Assembly: GCA_963921305.4 (NCBI GenBank)
Contig: CAWUEX030000003.1
Span: forward strand, 434,001 to 498,000
DNA from: CAWUEX02 sp963921305
GTDB taxonomy: Bacteria; Pseudomonadota; Alphaproteobacteria; Rhodospirillales; Rhodospirillaceae
Length of the DNA: 64,000 nucleotides
Direction: 5' to 3'
Shown in pieces: positions 1 through 8,058 of this stretch; positions within the stretch are counted from its first letter, which is position 1, and each line of letters opens with the position of its first letter. Below the pieces are notes generated by a model that did not search any database, had not been told where the DNA came from, and saw only the letters and a program-made list of their open reading frames with translations. Both the position numbers and the translations under genes were made by a program.

Positions 1-1215
1 ACTCCGCCGGCAAATGCCCTGTTGAGCAAAGACCTTCTAAGCCAGAAAGAATACTTCTATCCATTGCGCGTCAGCGTTTGCGGGGACTGTCATCACGCGC
101 AACTTATCGATGTCATAAATCCCAACGTTTTGTTCGGGGACTACAGGTATAGGTCCGGCATTTCACCGATGTTCGTATCGCATCTTTCAGACCTCGCGAG
201 CGAATTACTGCAATGCTCCAATGTGTCCGCACCGTTTGTGGTTGAAATTGGATCGAATGACGGAACGTTGATCGAAGTCCTCACTAAATTGGGCGCACGG
301 ACCTTAGGGGTAGAGCCGTCCTCACGCTTGGCGCGTTATGCCAATGACAGAAACCGTGAGACCATGAATGCATTTTTCGGATCCGAAAGCGCGGCCGATA
401 TCCGGCAACTCCATGGCCCCGCCGATATCATCTGCGCGAACAACGTTCTCGCTCATATTGACAACCTACGTGACGTCTTTTCAGGGATTAGCTCTCTTCT
501 AAGCGACGGCGGGCTATTCGTTTTTGAAGTCTCTTATCTCGTCGATGTACTGAAAAAAGGTCTGTTTGACACGATCTACCACGAACACTTGAGCTACCAC
601 TCGGTCATGCCGATGCAGCGGTTCCTGCAGACTTTCGGCTTGAAACTTTTCGCTGCGAAAAAGGTCGATACCCAAGGCGGAAGCATCCGTTTTTACGTTG
701 AGCATGAAAGCGGAGACAGACCTGTTGAACAATCGGTCGGCGACCTAGCGGCAGCCGAGGCACAAATGGGACTGGAGTGTTTGCAGCCATATCGAGATTT
801 GATGGCGCATATCTCCGCGACCGGCTCCGCCTTTCGCGACCGGCTCCACCAGTACCGAATGGAGCGCAAATCGATCGCCGGGTTCGGTGCGCCCGCCAAA
901 ATAACGACACTGCTTCACGAATTCAGGATATCCGGTGACGATTTTGCTTTCATCGCAGAAGAGAATGAATTTAAGAAAAACCTATACACACCCGGAACTC
1001 ATATTGAGATCCGTGGACCGGACAGCCTTTATGGCGCAGGCATTGATATCGTCGTCATATTCGCATGGAATTTCGCCCCCAATATCATCAAAAGACATCG
1101 CGCTCTGTTGGATGAAGGAGTCATCTTTATCATCCCCCTTCCGAGCCTGATTGAAGTCAACCGGGATAATATCGATGCCTATCTGAGCGCGAACTCAGCC
1201 GGATCGTCAGGATGA
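1..1215 (+). CDS. Nucleotide-sugar C-methyltransferase, 5' end outside window
   Basis: SAM-dependent methyltransferase of the deoxysugar C-methyltransferase type (zinc-binding N-domain, Rossmann core, C-terminal accessory domain). The zinc-type segment shows a CGDC pair near the start, the SAM motif reads VEIGSNDGT, and the C-terminal third (IAGFGAPAK onward) is the typical accessory domain. The reading frame is open to base 1 and encodes TPPANALL before the first possible TTG at 22; this matches the usual family N-terminus, so the true start lies upstream of the window. The stop overlaps the next start (ATGA), indicating translational coupling. Likely role: methylation of a keto-deoxysugar for surface polysaccharide. 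Confidence 0.85.
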   Translation, partial: TPPANALLSKDLLSQKEYFYPLRVSVCGDCHHAQLIDVINPNVLFGDYRYRSGISPMFVSHLSDLASELLQCSNVSAPFVVEIGSNDGTLIEVLTKLGARTLGVEPSSRLARYANDRNRETMNAFFGSESAADIRQLHGPADIICANNVLAHIDNLRDVFSGISSLLSDGGLFVFEVSYLVDVLKKGLFDTIYHEHLSYHSVMPMQRFLQTFGLKLFAAKKVDTQGGSIRFYVEHESGDRPVEQSVGDLAAAEAQMGLECLQPYRDLMAHISATGSAFRDRLHQYRMERKSIAGFGAPAKITTLLHEFRISGDDFAFIAEENEFKKNLYTPGTHIEIRGPDSLYGAGIDIVVIFAWNFAPNIIKRHRALLDEGVIFIIPLPSLIEVNRDNIDAYLSANSAGSSG

Positions 1216-2153
1216 ATAAGCATAGGCTCATTCTATGCGGCGCTGGGCCATGGGCAGAAAACATTGCGGCCACCATCGCTCGCCGTTCGGATTCTGTTAT
1301 TACGGCGCAATTGGTAAAAAGAACGGGCATTGCGAGAAACCGTTCGGTTGACGCACCGCTATATCACGACGTTGCCGACTTGCTCGCCAGTCAAGACTTC
1401 GATGGCGCGATTGTATGTACCGCCCCGGAAGCGCATGCGTCTCTATGCGCTGCATTCATACGCCGGGGACTTCCATGCTTCGTCGAGAAGCCGGTGGCAA
1501 TGGAGGCCAGCACAATAGCCGACCTTCACGCACTGGCTCTCAAACACAGCATTCCGGTGACAGTGGACTATATCCATCTTTTCAGCGACCCATTCCTGGA
1601 AATGGCGCAGCAGGTCAGACAACGCGGCTACCCGCGCAAACTAGTGGGTGTGGCGGGCAACTCCCGGGCAACTGCCGCTCGACGGCCAATCCTCTGGGAC
1701 TGGGGCCCGCATGACTTTGCCATGGCACTCACCTGCCTTGGCCTTGAAGCGTGGGCGTCAGACCAGACATGGGAATCGGAAAAAGCATCGAAACAGGACG
1801 ATGTGAGGATAGAGGGACATGTCGGGCGGACGCATACCCTCTTCCACTTCTCGAATGCCTTTCGCAGGAAGACCAGGACCTTCATCGCAGCGTATGAAGA
1901 CGAGGTTTTTGTCTATGACGGTGCATCACGCCCTTCCACAACGCAGTGGCATCGTCAGTCTAGAAACGAGCGGACGGGGTTTAAAAAGGTGGGGTATTCT
2001 GAAGCAAGAACACTGCCATTGGACGTGTCGGTCGGCGCGTTCATAAACTCGATAGAGCGGCGCCAATCGACAAAAACCGGACTTGAACTTACACTGGCGG
2101 TGACGGACGCCTTGGTTTATTGCAGCCGTCAGTTGTCCGCTTCTGGAACATAA
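1212..2153 (+). CDS. Gfo/Idh/MocA family NAD(P)-dependent oxidoreductase
   Basis: Sugar oxidoreductase of the Gfo/Idh/MocA superfamily, 313 residues. The N-terminal Rossmann segment (LILCGAGPWAENIAATI) is followed by the family signature around residues 90-95, where FVEKP supplies the conserved Lys. The ATG overlaps the upstream stop by four bases and the next gene starts three bases after the stop, so it sits in a tight three-gene operon with a sugar methyltransferase and a dehydratase. In that setting it most likely reduces or oxidises a keto group on a nucleotide-linked sugar. The exact substrate is unknown. Confidence 0.85.
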   Translation: MNKHRLILCGAGPWAENIAATIARRSDSVITAQLVKRTGIARNRSVDAPLYHDVADLLASQDFDGAIVCTAPEAHASLCAAFIRRGLPCFVEKPVAMEASTIADLHALALKHSIPVTVDYIHLFSDPFLEMAQQVRQRGYPRKLVGVAGNSRATAARRPILWDWGPHDFAMALTCLGLEAWASDQTWESEKASKQDDVRIEGHVGRTHTLFHFSNAFRRKTRTFIAAYEDEVFVYDGASRPSTTQWHRQSRNERTGFKKVGYSEARTLPLDVSVGAFINSIERRQSTKTGLELTLAVTDALVYCSRQLSASGT

Positions 2154-2156
2154 GAG

Positions 2157-3113
2157 ATGAAGATTGTTATTACGGGCGGTGCTGGTTTCTTCGGATCCCA
2201 CATCTTAGACGCTGCGATTGAACGCTATCCGGACGCCCGATTTATCGTCTTCGATAAGCTGACATACGCTGGCGACCTACGGAATATTGAAGAGGCTGAG
2301 CAACGTGCGGACGTCGAAGTTGTTGTCGGCGACATCTGTGATCTCAGCACCTGCCGCAAAACGTTGTCCGGCGCCGACCTAGTTATACATGCCGCGGCGG
2401 AAAGTCATGTTGACAACTCTTTTGGAAATTCTCTGGAATTTACGCGGACAAATGTATATGGGACACACGTCCTCATCGAAGCCAGCCGATTTGAGAACGT
2501 CCCCAGGTTCATCCATGTGTCAACGGACGAGGTTTATGGTGAGATTGCAACGGGTTTGGCTGACGAGTCTTTCCCGATAGCACCGACAAACCCGTACTCG
2601 TCGAGCAAAGCTGCGGCCGAGAATATGGTCTTGGGATATTGGAAGTCATACAAATCGCCAATCATAATAGTCCGGCCCAACAATATTTTTGGTATTCGGC
2701 AATACCCGGAAAAAATTATCCCGCTCTTTGTGGGGCGGCTCCTGGCGGGCCGGAAAGCGCCCCTTCATGGCAACGGCCTCAACAGCCGACACTATCTGGC
2801 TGTTCGCGACGCTGCACAGGCAATCATTTGCGTGTGCGACCGAGGGGAACTCATGTCAACCTACAATGTTGGATCGGAAGACGAGTACACCAACTTGGAA
2901 GTCGCGGAAATGATTTGCCGTTACTTCGAGGTTGACCCGAAGGAGGGTATCGAATTCGTTCCCGACCGGCCGTATAACGACTGCCGCTACGGCATCACGT
3001 CAGAAAAAATAAAAGCCCTCGACTGGGCACCGACCTCAAAACTAGAGGACGAGTTACCATCCGTGGTGGAATGGTATCGCGCTAACATAAATCGATACAT
3101 TCCGGTCGATTGA
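2157..3113 (+). CDS. dTDP-glucose 4,6-dehydratase-like (RmlB/RfbB type) SDR protein
   Basis: Extended short-chain dehydrogenase of 318 residues. The NAD site GGAGFFGSH is at the N-terminus, HAAAESHVDNS follows, STDEVYG carries the Asp-Glu pair characteristic of 4,6-dehydratases, and YSSSK is the catalytic Tyr-Lys motif. PEKIIPLFV matches the dTDP-glucose dehydratase pattern, although the protein is somewhat shorter than typical RmlB, so a related nucleotide-sugar dehydratase is possible. It starts three bases after the oxidoreductase stop and ends about 28 bases before a convergent cupin gene. Together the operon would make a branched or methylated deoxysugar. Confidence 0.85.
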   Translation: MKIVITGGAGFFGSHILDAAIERYPDARFIVFDKLTYAGDLRNIEEAEQRADVEVVVGDICDLSTCRKTLSGADLVIHAAAESHVDNSFGNSLEFTRTNVYGTHVLIEASRFENVPRFIHVSTDEVYGEIATGLADESFPIAPTNPYSSSKAAAENMVLGYWKSYKSPIIIVRPNNIFGIRQYPEKIIPLFVGRLLAGRKAPLHGNGLNSRHYLAVRDAAQAIICVCDRGELMSTYNVGSEDEYTNLEVAEMICRYFEVDPKEGIEFVPDRPYNDCRYGITSEKIKALDWAPTSKLEDELPSVVEWYRANINRYIPVD

Positions 3114-3141
3114 CCATCTACGCCACGGGATGCTCTACCCA

Positions 3142-3621
3142 TCAAAAACCGGACAGATCAACCAACTTCTCAAGCGGCTCTATTCGGACGATGTCTGCTT
3201 CATATAGAGCCTGACCACGAGGATTACGCGACAACGTCAGCATTGACGACTCTTCGGTAAACACAACTGCGTGCTCCATCATAGGAGGCGTGAAGATCAT
3301 TTGACCCGCTTCAACGCGTGTCACATGCGGCGTAGCCCGTGAACCGACCGGGCGATAAATATACTCTGCTCGTCCCTTCGTGAAATAGCAGTAGTGCCAG
3401 TCCGTCTTGTGATAGTGATTCGCCCTTATTGCGCCGCGAACCGAGTTAATAAGCAGAGCGCTTTTCATCATCGTATCGAGTATTGGAACGATTTGCCCCC
3501 GATCGTCTTCGAACTCTGGGTGTACATCCAGCACTGCATCGGTTGGCCAATGGCGCCGCTCCTCCTCCGTCACGGGAGGAAGAACTTGATGCTCGTTGGG
3601 AGTCTTGGAATTCGAAGGCAT
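3142..3621 (-). CDS. RmlC-like cupin protein, probable sugar epimerase/isomerase
   Basis: Single-domain cupin of about 159 residues. The metal-binding cupin motif is visible as ANHYHKTDWHY, and the second motif as MIFTPPMMEHAVVF. Such proteins in nucleotide-sugar loci act as 3,5-epimerases, ketoisomerases or structural cupins. I chose the ATG at 3621; a TTG at 3639 is also possible and neither has a strong Shine-Dalgarno. The frame stays open upstream to a TAG near 3719 without a convincing start, so an older, longer reading frame may have been cut. It is convergent with the dehydratase and co-directional with the methyltransferase that lies to its right. Confidence 0.7.
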   Translation of the reverse strand: MPSNSKTPNEHQVLPPVTEEERRHWPTDAVLDVHPEFEDDRGQIVPILDTMMKSALLINSVRGAIRANHYHKTDWHYCYFTKGRAEYIYRPVGSRATPHVTRVEAGQMIFTPPMMEHAVVFTEESSMLTLSRNPRGQALYEADIVRIEPLEKLVDLSGF

Positions 3622-3803
3622 AAGTCGGAAGCAGCTCAACCAGTTGAAGACGTAATGAAGGTCGCAGGTTATGCTCAGCTCTCGGAAACTTTCAAGTGCG
3701 CGGAAGACCGGGTTTCGCGGCTAGCGGAACTGTCCAACCCAATGCCGCGGTCATCTACAGATCGACTCGAGAGAAGCCTGGCGATTTAGGAAATATCCAG
3801 ACC

Positions 3804-4511
3804 TCACATCAATGCTAACGGCAGCCGCATTTGTTTCGTAATTTGTAGGCTTCCAATCGGCACCAGAACGGCAAGGCAGTGAGAATCATGCCAGCCAAGG
3901 CTTAAATCTGTCTCCGGGCTAAGCAGCAAGAGATCTTTAAACCTATCGCGGATAAGAAAAACATTCTCCACCCCCTTCTCCACACCCTCAAAGTCGTCGA
4001 CAACAAAGATTGATTTCGGCGTGCAAAGCTGTTCGATCAATTCTAGATCGGAGACCGTGATTCGTCCGTCCAACATAAACAGGTCGATCTTGGCCCCTTC
4101 ATCGACGAGCGCCTTGAACATCTCCTGGCTGCCTGTTTTTCCAAAGTAGCGGATCTTTGACCTTGCGTCTTCGTCGGGCGCGCGCCATGCGTCAAAGCTA
4201 ATGTCACATGTCGAAAGGGACGCCAGAGTCCGCTGGGCACCCTTGTAGAGAGACAGTGTAGAGCGCCCAATATACGTACCGACTTCAGCGATATTTTTGG
4301 GTTCGAAATAACGGGCAAGCAACCAAATTAACTCCGCAGACTTGCGGGAGATAGAACCGGACTTTGAGGGATAGGATTGGGCAATAGCTTCGGAATGAGG
4401 AAACACACCTTCATCAAGATCGCGTGCAGCCATTTGCGATAGGTTTTCAGACTGCAACTCCGACCAAAATGCTTTTGCAATCATAGCTTCCGACAACAAC
4501 AAACTGTTCAT
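3804..4511 (-). CDS. Class I SAM-dependent methyltransferase
   Basis: Rossmann-fold methyltransferase of 235 residues. Motif I reads AEVGTYIGRSTLSLY, followed by an acidic strand (STCDISFDAW) and the DLFMLDGRITVSDL strand resembling small-molecule O-methyltransferases and glycan-associated methyltransferases. The start is the ATG at 4511, preceded by a good GAAGGA ribosome site; the longer GTG start at 4535 is less likely. The position beside nucleotide-sugar genes suggests modification of a surface glycan, but the acceptor cannot be deduced. Confidence 0.75.
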   Translation of the reverse strand: MNSLLLSEAMIAKAFWSELQSENLSQMAARDLDEGVFPHSEAIAQSYPSKSGSISRKSAELIWLLARYFEPKNIAEVGTYIGRSTLSLYKGAQRTLASLSTCDISFDAWRAPDEDARSKIRYFGKTGSQEMFKALVDEGAKIDLFMLDGRITVSDLELIEQLCTPKSIFVVDDFEGVEKGVENVFLIRDRFKDLLLLSPETDLSLGWHDSHCLAVLVPIGSLQITKQMRLPLALM

Positions 4512-4570
4512 TTTCCTTCTCTCTCCCGAAGACACGTTGCTTCATCAACATATTATCTGAGATATGGTTT

Positions 4571-4717
4571 CTAAAACGGAACTAATACCGACCTCATTCG
4601 ACTGATGCGCTTTGCGCAGTCTAGGCGCGGCTTGGTGATAAAGGTCAGGGCCATCTCCTCAAGAGCTACGGAGACCTTGCGCCGGTCGGGCGTTGACCAT
4701 GTATCGAGATCGATCAC
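4571..4717 (-). pseudogene. Glutathione S-transferase remnant (first ~29 codons)
   Basis: Reading the minus strand from a GTG at 4717 gives VIDLDTWSTPDRRKV then ALEEMAL, which matches the start of the intact GST at 56652 (MIDFYTWSTPNGRKV, then ALEEMAL). Similarity stops about 29 codons in, and the frame ends at a TAG at 4571-4573. The distance from the AllA-like stop to this start codon is the same as at the intact locus, so it is the truncated third gene of a DUF849-AllA-GST operon. It is too short to fold as a GST. Confidence 0.8.
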
Positions 4718-4726
4718 TTTGCAGGA

Positions 4727-5332
4727 TCACGACTCAATATGCAGAGTGAAACCGAATTGATTTTCGATATTGCGCTTCGACAAGTCTCCGCCCTCGCACT
4801 CGCCTTTAGCGTCTCCCTCTTCGAGATTTGTGTTGGTTTCGTTGGTGCAAATGCAAACGAAATGGGTTGGACCGTCTATGGGGAAAGGCACCTCATGCCA
4901 CGTGCCCACGTTCATCACCAGGCCACCTGTTCCGTCGAATTCAAAGGCCTGTATCGTGTCCGGGTTAGGTAAATTGGGTTGGCTACCGTCCCAGGCACCG
5001 TCGGGTTTGCGGGCCGTCGGCTTTCCCAGAGCCATGTAGAACGGTTTTCCCGATAGCGGGATAAAGGTTTGGGTGTGTTTGGTATGATATTCCATCCATT
5101 TCACCTGGAAAGGCCGCGGATTAAAAGAGACCAGGTTGAGGCACAGGTCGTCGTTGCCATGGAAGTCCGCCGGCTGGGTGACAACAACGTCGGAGCCGTA
5201 GAAGTCGATCTTGTCGAGCACGCTCGAGTCAGGTTCACCGATCAAGTAACCATACCCCTCAAGACTTTCAGGCGTTGCTTTGACCGGTTTCAGAACCCGC
5301 CGGCCGGCTGATACTGCAGCTTCTGCCATCAT
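4727..5332 (-). CDS. Ureidoglycolate lyase (AllA) family protein, copy A
   Basis: 201-residue cupin-fold protein of the ureidoglycolate lyase family. Family hallmarks are visible: HTQTFIPLSGKPFYMALGKP in the middle and VMNVGTWHEVPFP near residues 140-155, which aligns with the AllA GTWHHP motif. It is probably a hydrolase or lyase on a small carbonyl or ureido compound. Real allantoin genes (allantoinase, allantoate amidohydrolase) are absent, so classical ureidoglycolate metabolism is not supported. It lies 13 bases downstream of the DUF849 gene and is paralogous to the gene at 56037, same length and collinear. The start is the first of two tandem ATGs after GGGAGGGT. Confidence 0.8.
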   Translation of the reverse strand: MMAEAAVSAGRRVLKPVKATPESLEGYGYLIGEPDSSVLDKIDFYGSDVVVTQPADFHGNDDLCLNLVSFNPRPFQVKWMEYHTKHTQTFIPLSGKPFYMALGKPTARKPDGAWDGSQPNLPNPDTIQAFEFDGTGGLVMNVGTWHEVPFPIDGPTHFVCICTNETNTNLEEGDAKGECEGGDLSKRNIENQFGFTLHIES

Positions 5333-5345
5333 ACCCTCCCATTCT

Positions 5346-6230
5346 TTACCACTGTTTCTTGAGGCTGAATTTGCCGCGCGCTTCGTCCGGTGTCAGAACA
5401 CGGCCGCCCAGCTCTTCGACGATCGTCTTTGCCTTAGCCACGAGCTGACCGTTTGTCGCCAGAATCCCCTTGGACAGGTAGAGATTGTCTTCAAGGCCCA
5501 CGCGGCAGTTGCCGCCCAGCAGCATCGCCTGAGCCACCATGGCCATCTCTGATTTGGAGATACCGAACGCAGCCCAGTTGGCCCCGGCGGGCAGCATGTT
5601 CTTCAGAGCGATCATGGCCTCCGCGGTTGCAGGCGCACCACTAGGTACACCAAGCACAAACTGGAACAACGGCGGATCGTCGATAAGCCCCTCACGGATG
5701 AGCGTCAGTGCATGCTGCATCTGGCCCATGTCAAACACTTCCAGTTCGGGTTTGACCCCAAGTTCTTGCGCCCGCTTGGCCATATACCGGAGGTCCATGA
5801 GCCGGTTGATGACCACCAAGTCTTCACCAAAATTCATGGAGCCGCAATCGAGGGTGCAAATCTCTGGCTTCAATTCTTCGATGTGCCGGAAGCGTTCTTC
5901 TGCTGAAACCAGGTCCGTTTCAATGCCAGTTTTACGCGGGTCCTCCTCAACCAGCTGCAACTGCGCACCCATACCGACAGTCAAATTGAGAACGATATCC
6001 GTGCCGGAGTCTTTGATGCGCTCGACAACGTCACGGAAATGAGCTGGGTCTCGCCCGCCCTTGCCACTCTCCACGTCGCGCACGTGGACATGGACGATAG
6101 ACGCACCGGCCTCGGCTGCCTCGATCGCCGCATCAGCGATTTCCTGCGGCGTGACGGGGACATGCTTGCTCTTGTCGACCGTATCCCCTGCCCCCGTCAA
6201 AGCGCAGGTTAGGACCACTTCGCGATTCAT
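5346..6230 (-). CDS. DUF849 beta-keto acid cleavage enzyme (BKACE), copy A
   Basis: 294-residue TIM-barrel zinc enzyme of the 3-keto-5-aminohexanoate cleavage (BKACE/DUF849) family. Members condense a beta-keto acid with acetyl-CoA and release acetoacetate plus a new CoA ester. Zinc ligands are visible as HVHVRD (His47, His49) and the Glu of VGLEDN (about residue 247). It is the first gene of an operon with the AllA-like gene, 66 bases downstream of a CGCATTGCGTGC motif. The paralogue at 55125 has identical length and aligns without gaps, differing mostly by conservative changes. The substrate is unknown; no carnitine or lysine genes are nearby. Confidence 0.85.
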   Translation of the reverse strand: MNREVVLTCALTGAGDTVDKSKHVPVTPQEIADAAIEAAEAGASIVHVHVRDVESGKGGRDPAHFRDVVERIKDSGTDIVLNLTVGMGAQLQLVEEDPRKTGIETDLVSAEERFRHIEELKPEICTLDCGSMNFGEDLVVINRLMDLRYMAKRAQELGVKPELEVFDMGQMQHALTLIREGLIDDPPLFQFVLGVPSGAPATAEAMIALKNMLPAGANWAAFGISKSEMAMVAQAMLLGGNCRVGLEDNLYLSKGILATNGQLVAKAKTIVEELGGRVLTPDEARGKFSLKKQW

Positions 6231-6295
6231 GCTGAAAGAACTCCAATGTCACAAGTATGCCGACAGGTAACAAACCCAACGGATCTCCATCAATC

Positions 6296-6307
6296 CGCAT
6301 TGCGTGC
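6296..6307 (+). promoter_or_regulatory. Module A operator motif, copy 1
   Basis: Exact CGCATTGCGTGC. Its first nine bases form a palindrome around one central base (CGCA-T-TGCG). It lies 66 bases upstream of the DUF849 start. It is the only copy to the left of the type II secretion block. Confidence 0.6.
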
Positions 6308-6401
6308 CGCATCTGAGGATATACCAGGAGGAGCCATACCCTTGCAGACGTAAAATTCAAAAGCCTTGGCGAACGCCCCGGCACCCTAAGTCTTTGCGCT
6401 G

Positions 6402-6436
6402 AAAACAAAAAAGCTGCCGATCAAGCGGCCGGCAGC
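6402..6436 (-). terminator. Rho-independent terminator, minus strand
   Basis: On the minus strand GCTGCCG and CGGCAGC pair around a ten-base loop, followed by TTTTTTGTTTTC. No minus-strand gene lies directly upstream between here and 7476, so it either insulates module A1 or is inherited from the repeat-associated element, because a similar hairpin sits the same distance from the repeat copy at 60007. Confidence 0.65.
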
Positions 6437-6453
6437 AGAGAACAAATAAAGAT

Positions 6454-6502
6454 GGTTGCGGGGGTCCGTAACCAGCGCCGCCTAGGCCTGGATGACGTGG
6501 GG
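6454..6502 (+). repeat. GGTTGCGGGGG direct repeat, copy R1
   Basis: This 49-base stretch matches the copy at 26002-26050 at 38 of 49 positions by hand alignment. It starts with an imperfect hairpin, GGTTGCGG and CCGTAACC. The first eleven bases equal the reverse complement of a tRNA 3' end (CCCCCGCAACC), a common integration target, but no tRNA body is present. Confidence 0.6.
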
Positions 6503-6680
6503 CTGCAACGGCTCCGACATAGTCTCGCTGACTGGCATTCCGTCTAATAAACAGGGCTGATTGGCATAGACGCAGGTCGCACATGGTCAAAGGCCCCTTG
6601 CCGCGCACCTATAGCGCTGTATCGCCTGTGTTTCTCTTAACAATCACGCAAACGTCACGTGACCGTAATAAAACACCTTT

Positions 6681-6701
6681 AGACTCATCACGATTGAGTC
6701 T
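6681..6701 (+). promoter_or_regulatory. Inverted repeat AGACTCA-N7-TGAGTCT before the 6718 gene
   Basis: A perfect seven-base inverted repeat with a seven-base spacer ends 16 bases before the ATG at 6718. It could be an operator overlapping the promoter or a leader hairpin. A second perfect palindrome, GTCACGTGAC, lies at 6654-6663. Confidence 0.4.
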
Positions 6702-6717
6702 TAAGGTTGTAAAATTT

Positions 6718-7419
6718 ATGCAATCCTCTTCGAAGGATACGGGCACGAGTCATACGTGGATTGAGGCCACTGGAGTGCCGCACGCTGGCTATCCAGATGC
6801 ACTCAACGACGTGTTCAGCAATAAAGTCGTTGCACGCATCGCGTCCGCGCATGGTTTATCAGCTTTTTCCGAGTCATTGGCGTCTACGTTGAAGCACGCG
6901 GGGGGGCTTTATGTTCGATACAGTCCCGCCAAGACATCTTTTGTTCACGAACTCGCCCCGAAGTGCCGTGCCGTATCGCGCACAGCAGAACTCGCGCGGC
7001 AGCTTCAAACACAGCTAGGCGAACTGGATTTCTGGGACCGATGGCAAATTTTCAAACGGTTGGAAGAAACAGGCCATCCGATCGCAACATCATTTGACAG
7101 CTACGCCCAGATCAACCCCCTACTCGCGGGGGATATGGTTATGGAAGAGATCCAACTGATCCTAAAAGCGGCTGCGAGGTACGAGGGTGACTTCTTTAAA
7201 GCTCTAGAAACGCAGCCAGAAGGCGGATCAGACATCGGTCTATTCTTCTTCGTGCAGGTCATTGGCGCGTTTTGGACTTCCATAACAGGAAAGAAGGTCT
7301 TGGAGCAGGAGGGCGACATATCACCTGAGGCACATTCTTTCGTGAATGACTGCTTGGAACCGCTCGGAACGGTCGAGGAAGAACAGATCACGGCCGCAAT
7401 TGTCACAGCATTTAAATAA
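6718..7419 (+). CDS. Hypothetical cytoplasmic protein
   Basis: 233-residue protein that I do not recognise. No signal peptide or clear membrane segment is visible, apart from a short hydrophobic stretch (LFFFVQVIGAFW) near residue 180. The composition is mixed alpha-helical. The frame is open upstream to 6583, but the ATG at 6718 is the most natural start because the inverted repeats lie just before it. It is monocistronic, ends at a strong bidirectional terminator, and lies just inside the left direct repeat of the type II secretion block. Confidence 0.6.
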   Translation: MQSSSKDTGTSHTWIEATGVPHAGYPDALNDVFSNKVVARIASAHGLSAFSESLASTLKHAGGLYVRYSPAKTSFVHELAPKCRAVSRTAELARQLQTQLGELDFWDRWQIFKRLEETGHPIATSFDSYAQINPLLAGDMVMEEIQLILKAAARYEGDFFKALETQPEGGSDIGLFFFVQVIGAFWTSITGKKVLEQEGDISPEAHSFVNDCLEPLGTVEEEQITAAIVTAFK

Positions 7420-7420
7420 A

Positions 7421-7445
7421 AACAGGCCCAATGTGGGCCTGTTTT
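7421..7445. terminator. Bidirectional Rho-independent terminator
   Basis: AACAGGCCCA and TGGGCCTGTT pair perfectly around a three-base loop, followed by TTTT on the plus strand and flanked by AAATAAAA on the left, which gives U-rich tails both ways. It separates the convergent genes ending at 7419 and 7476. Confidence 0.9.
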
Positions 7446-7475
7446 CTAATGTGTATATGCGGAGTGAGTGGCAGG

Positions 7476-7847
7476 CTATTTGGTGTCAACCATACTTGCC
7501 AATGCATCTCGAGCGATTTTCTTGGCCCTTAAGTCCTGGCTAGAAACACCTGAATCGGACTCTAAATCGAGGACTTTCTGATAAACCGCGATTGCGTCCT
7601 CTGATTTTTCAGTCTTCGTATAAACATATGCGAGATTGAGAAGCCGGAACGGGTCTCCGGGGTGCTGCTCGACTTCCGAAGCGAGTTTAGCCTCAGCGGT
7701 TTTCCAGTCTTCCTGGACGACCTCGTTATAAGCCCAGCCTTTGTCAGTGTACGTCATACCGCCATTTGACGCGACGTCCGTGCCGGAACACCCAGACAGA
7801 GCGGCAACGGCAATGATGGCCAGCGCGGTTGATGCCTTTCCAGTCAT
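7476..7847 (-). CDS. TPR-containing lipoprotein
   Basis: 123-residue exported lipoprotein. The signal segment ends in the lipobox ALSGC (Cys at about residue 20). The mature part carries about one and a half tetratricopeptide repeats (WKTAEAKL, then PFRLLNLAYVYTKTEKSEDA). Such proteins often assist pilus or secretion assembly, and it lies near the type II operon, but a promoter region of about 210 bases separates it from the upstream lipoprotein gene, so it is probably a separate unit. The start has a GGAGGG ribosome site. Confidence 0.75.
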   Translation of the reverse strand: MTGKASTALAIIAVAALSGCSGTDVASNGGMTYTDKGWAYNEVVQEDWKTAEAKLASEVEQHPGDPFRLLNLAYVYTKTEKSEDAIAVYQKVLDLESDSGVSSQDLRAKKIARDALASMVDTK

Positions 7848-7971
7848 AACTCAAACCCTCCAACGTAGAAATCTCGACCTGTGATCGATTGGATGAAGGA
7901 TATGTGACGATTCCGCGTCAACGCCATAGGAAATATGTTAAATTACGCATAACTATAGTTGTATAAATTAT

Positions 7972-7983
7972 AAGATGCATCTT
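7972..7983. repeat. Perfect palindrome in AT-rich promoter region
   Basis: AAGATGCATCTT, a 12-base perfect palindrome, lies in the AT-rich gap between the lipoprotein ending at 8059 and the TPR lipoprotein start at 7847. It is a possible operator for the TPR lipoprotein. Confidence 0.35.
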
Positions 7984-8058
7984 TTAGTAATATGTTGCGA
8001 CATACAAGTGTAACAAAGGGACAAGGGCGATAAATGGGCAACGGCGCCTACGCCGACA

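Larger units (their letters stand above)
6231..6717. other. 487-base intergenic region with operator, terminator, repeat and hairpin
   Basis: No gene is supported here. The stretch holds the CGCATTGCGTGC operator (6296), a minus-strand terminator (6402-6436), the GGTTGCGGGGG repeat (6454-6502), a perfect palindrome GTCACGTGAC (6654-6663) and the inverted repeat AGACTCA-7-TGAGTCT (6681-6701) just before the start of the next gene. Confidence 0.6.

Noticed and set aside
4727..6230. Purine/allantoin degradation locus based on the AllA-like gene
   Set aside because: No allantoinase, allantoate amidohydrolase, uricase or glyoxylate carboligase genes are present in either module.
6454..6473. Possible tRNA gene, because CCCCCGCAACC on the minus strand equals a tRNA 3' end
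   Set aside because: No T-arm, anticodon arm or D-arm can be folded next to it; the same holds for the copies at 26002 and 60007.
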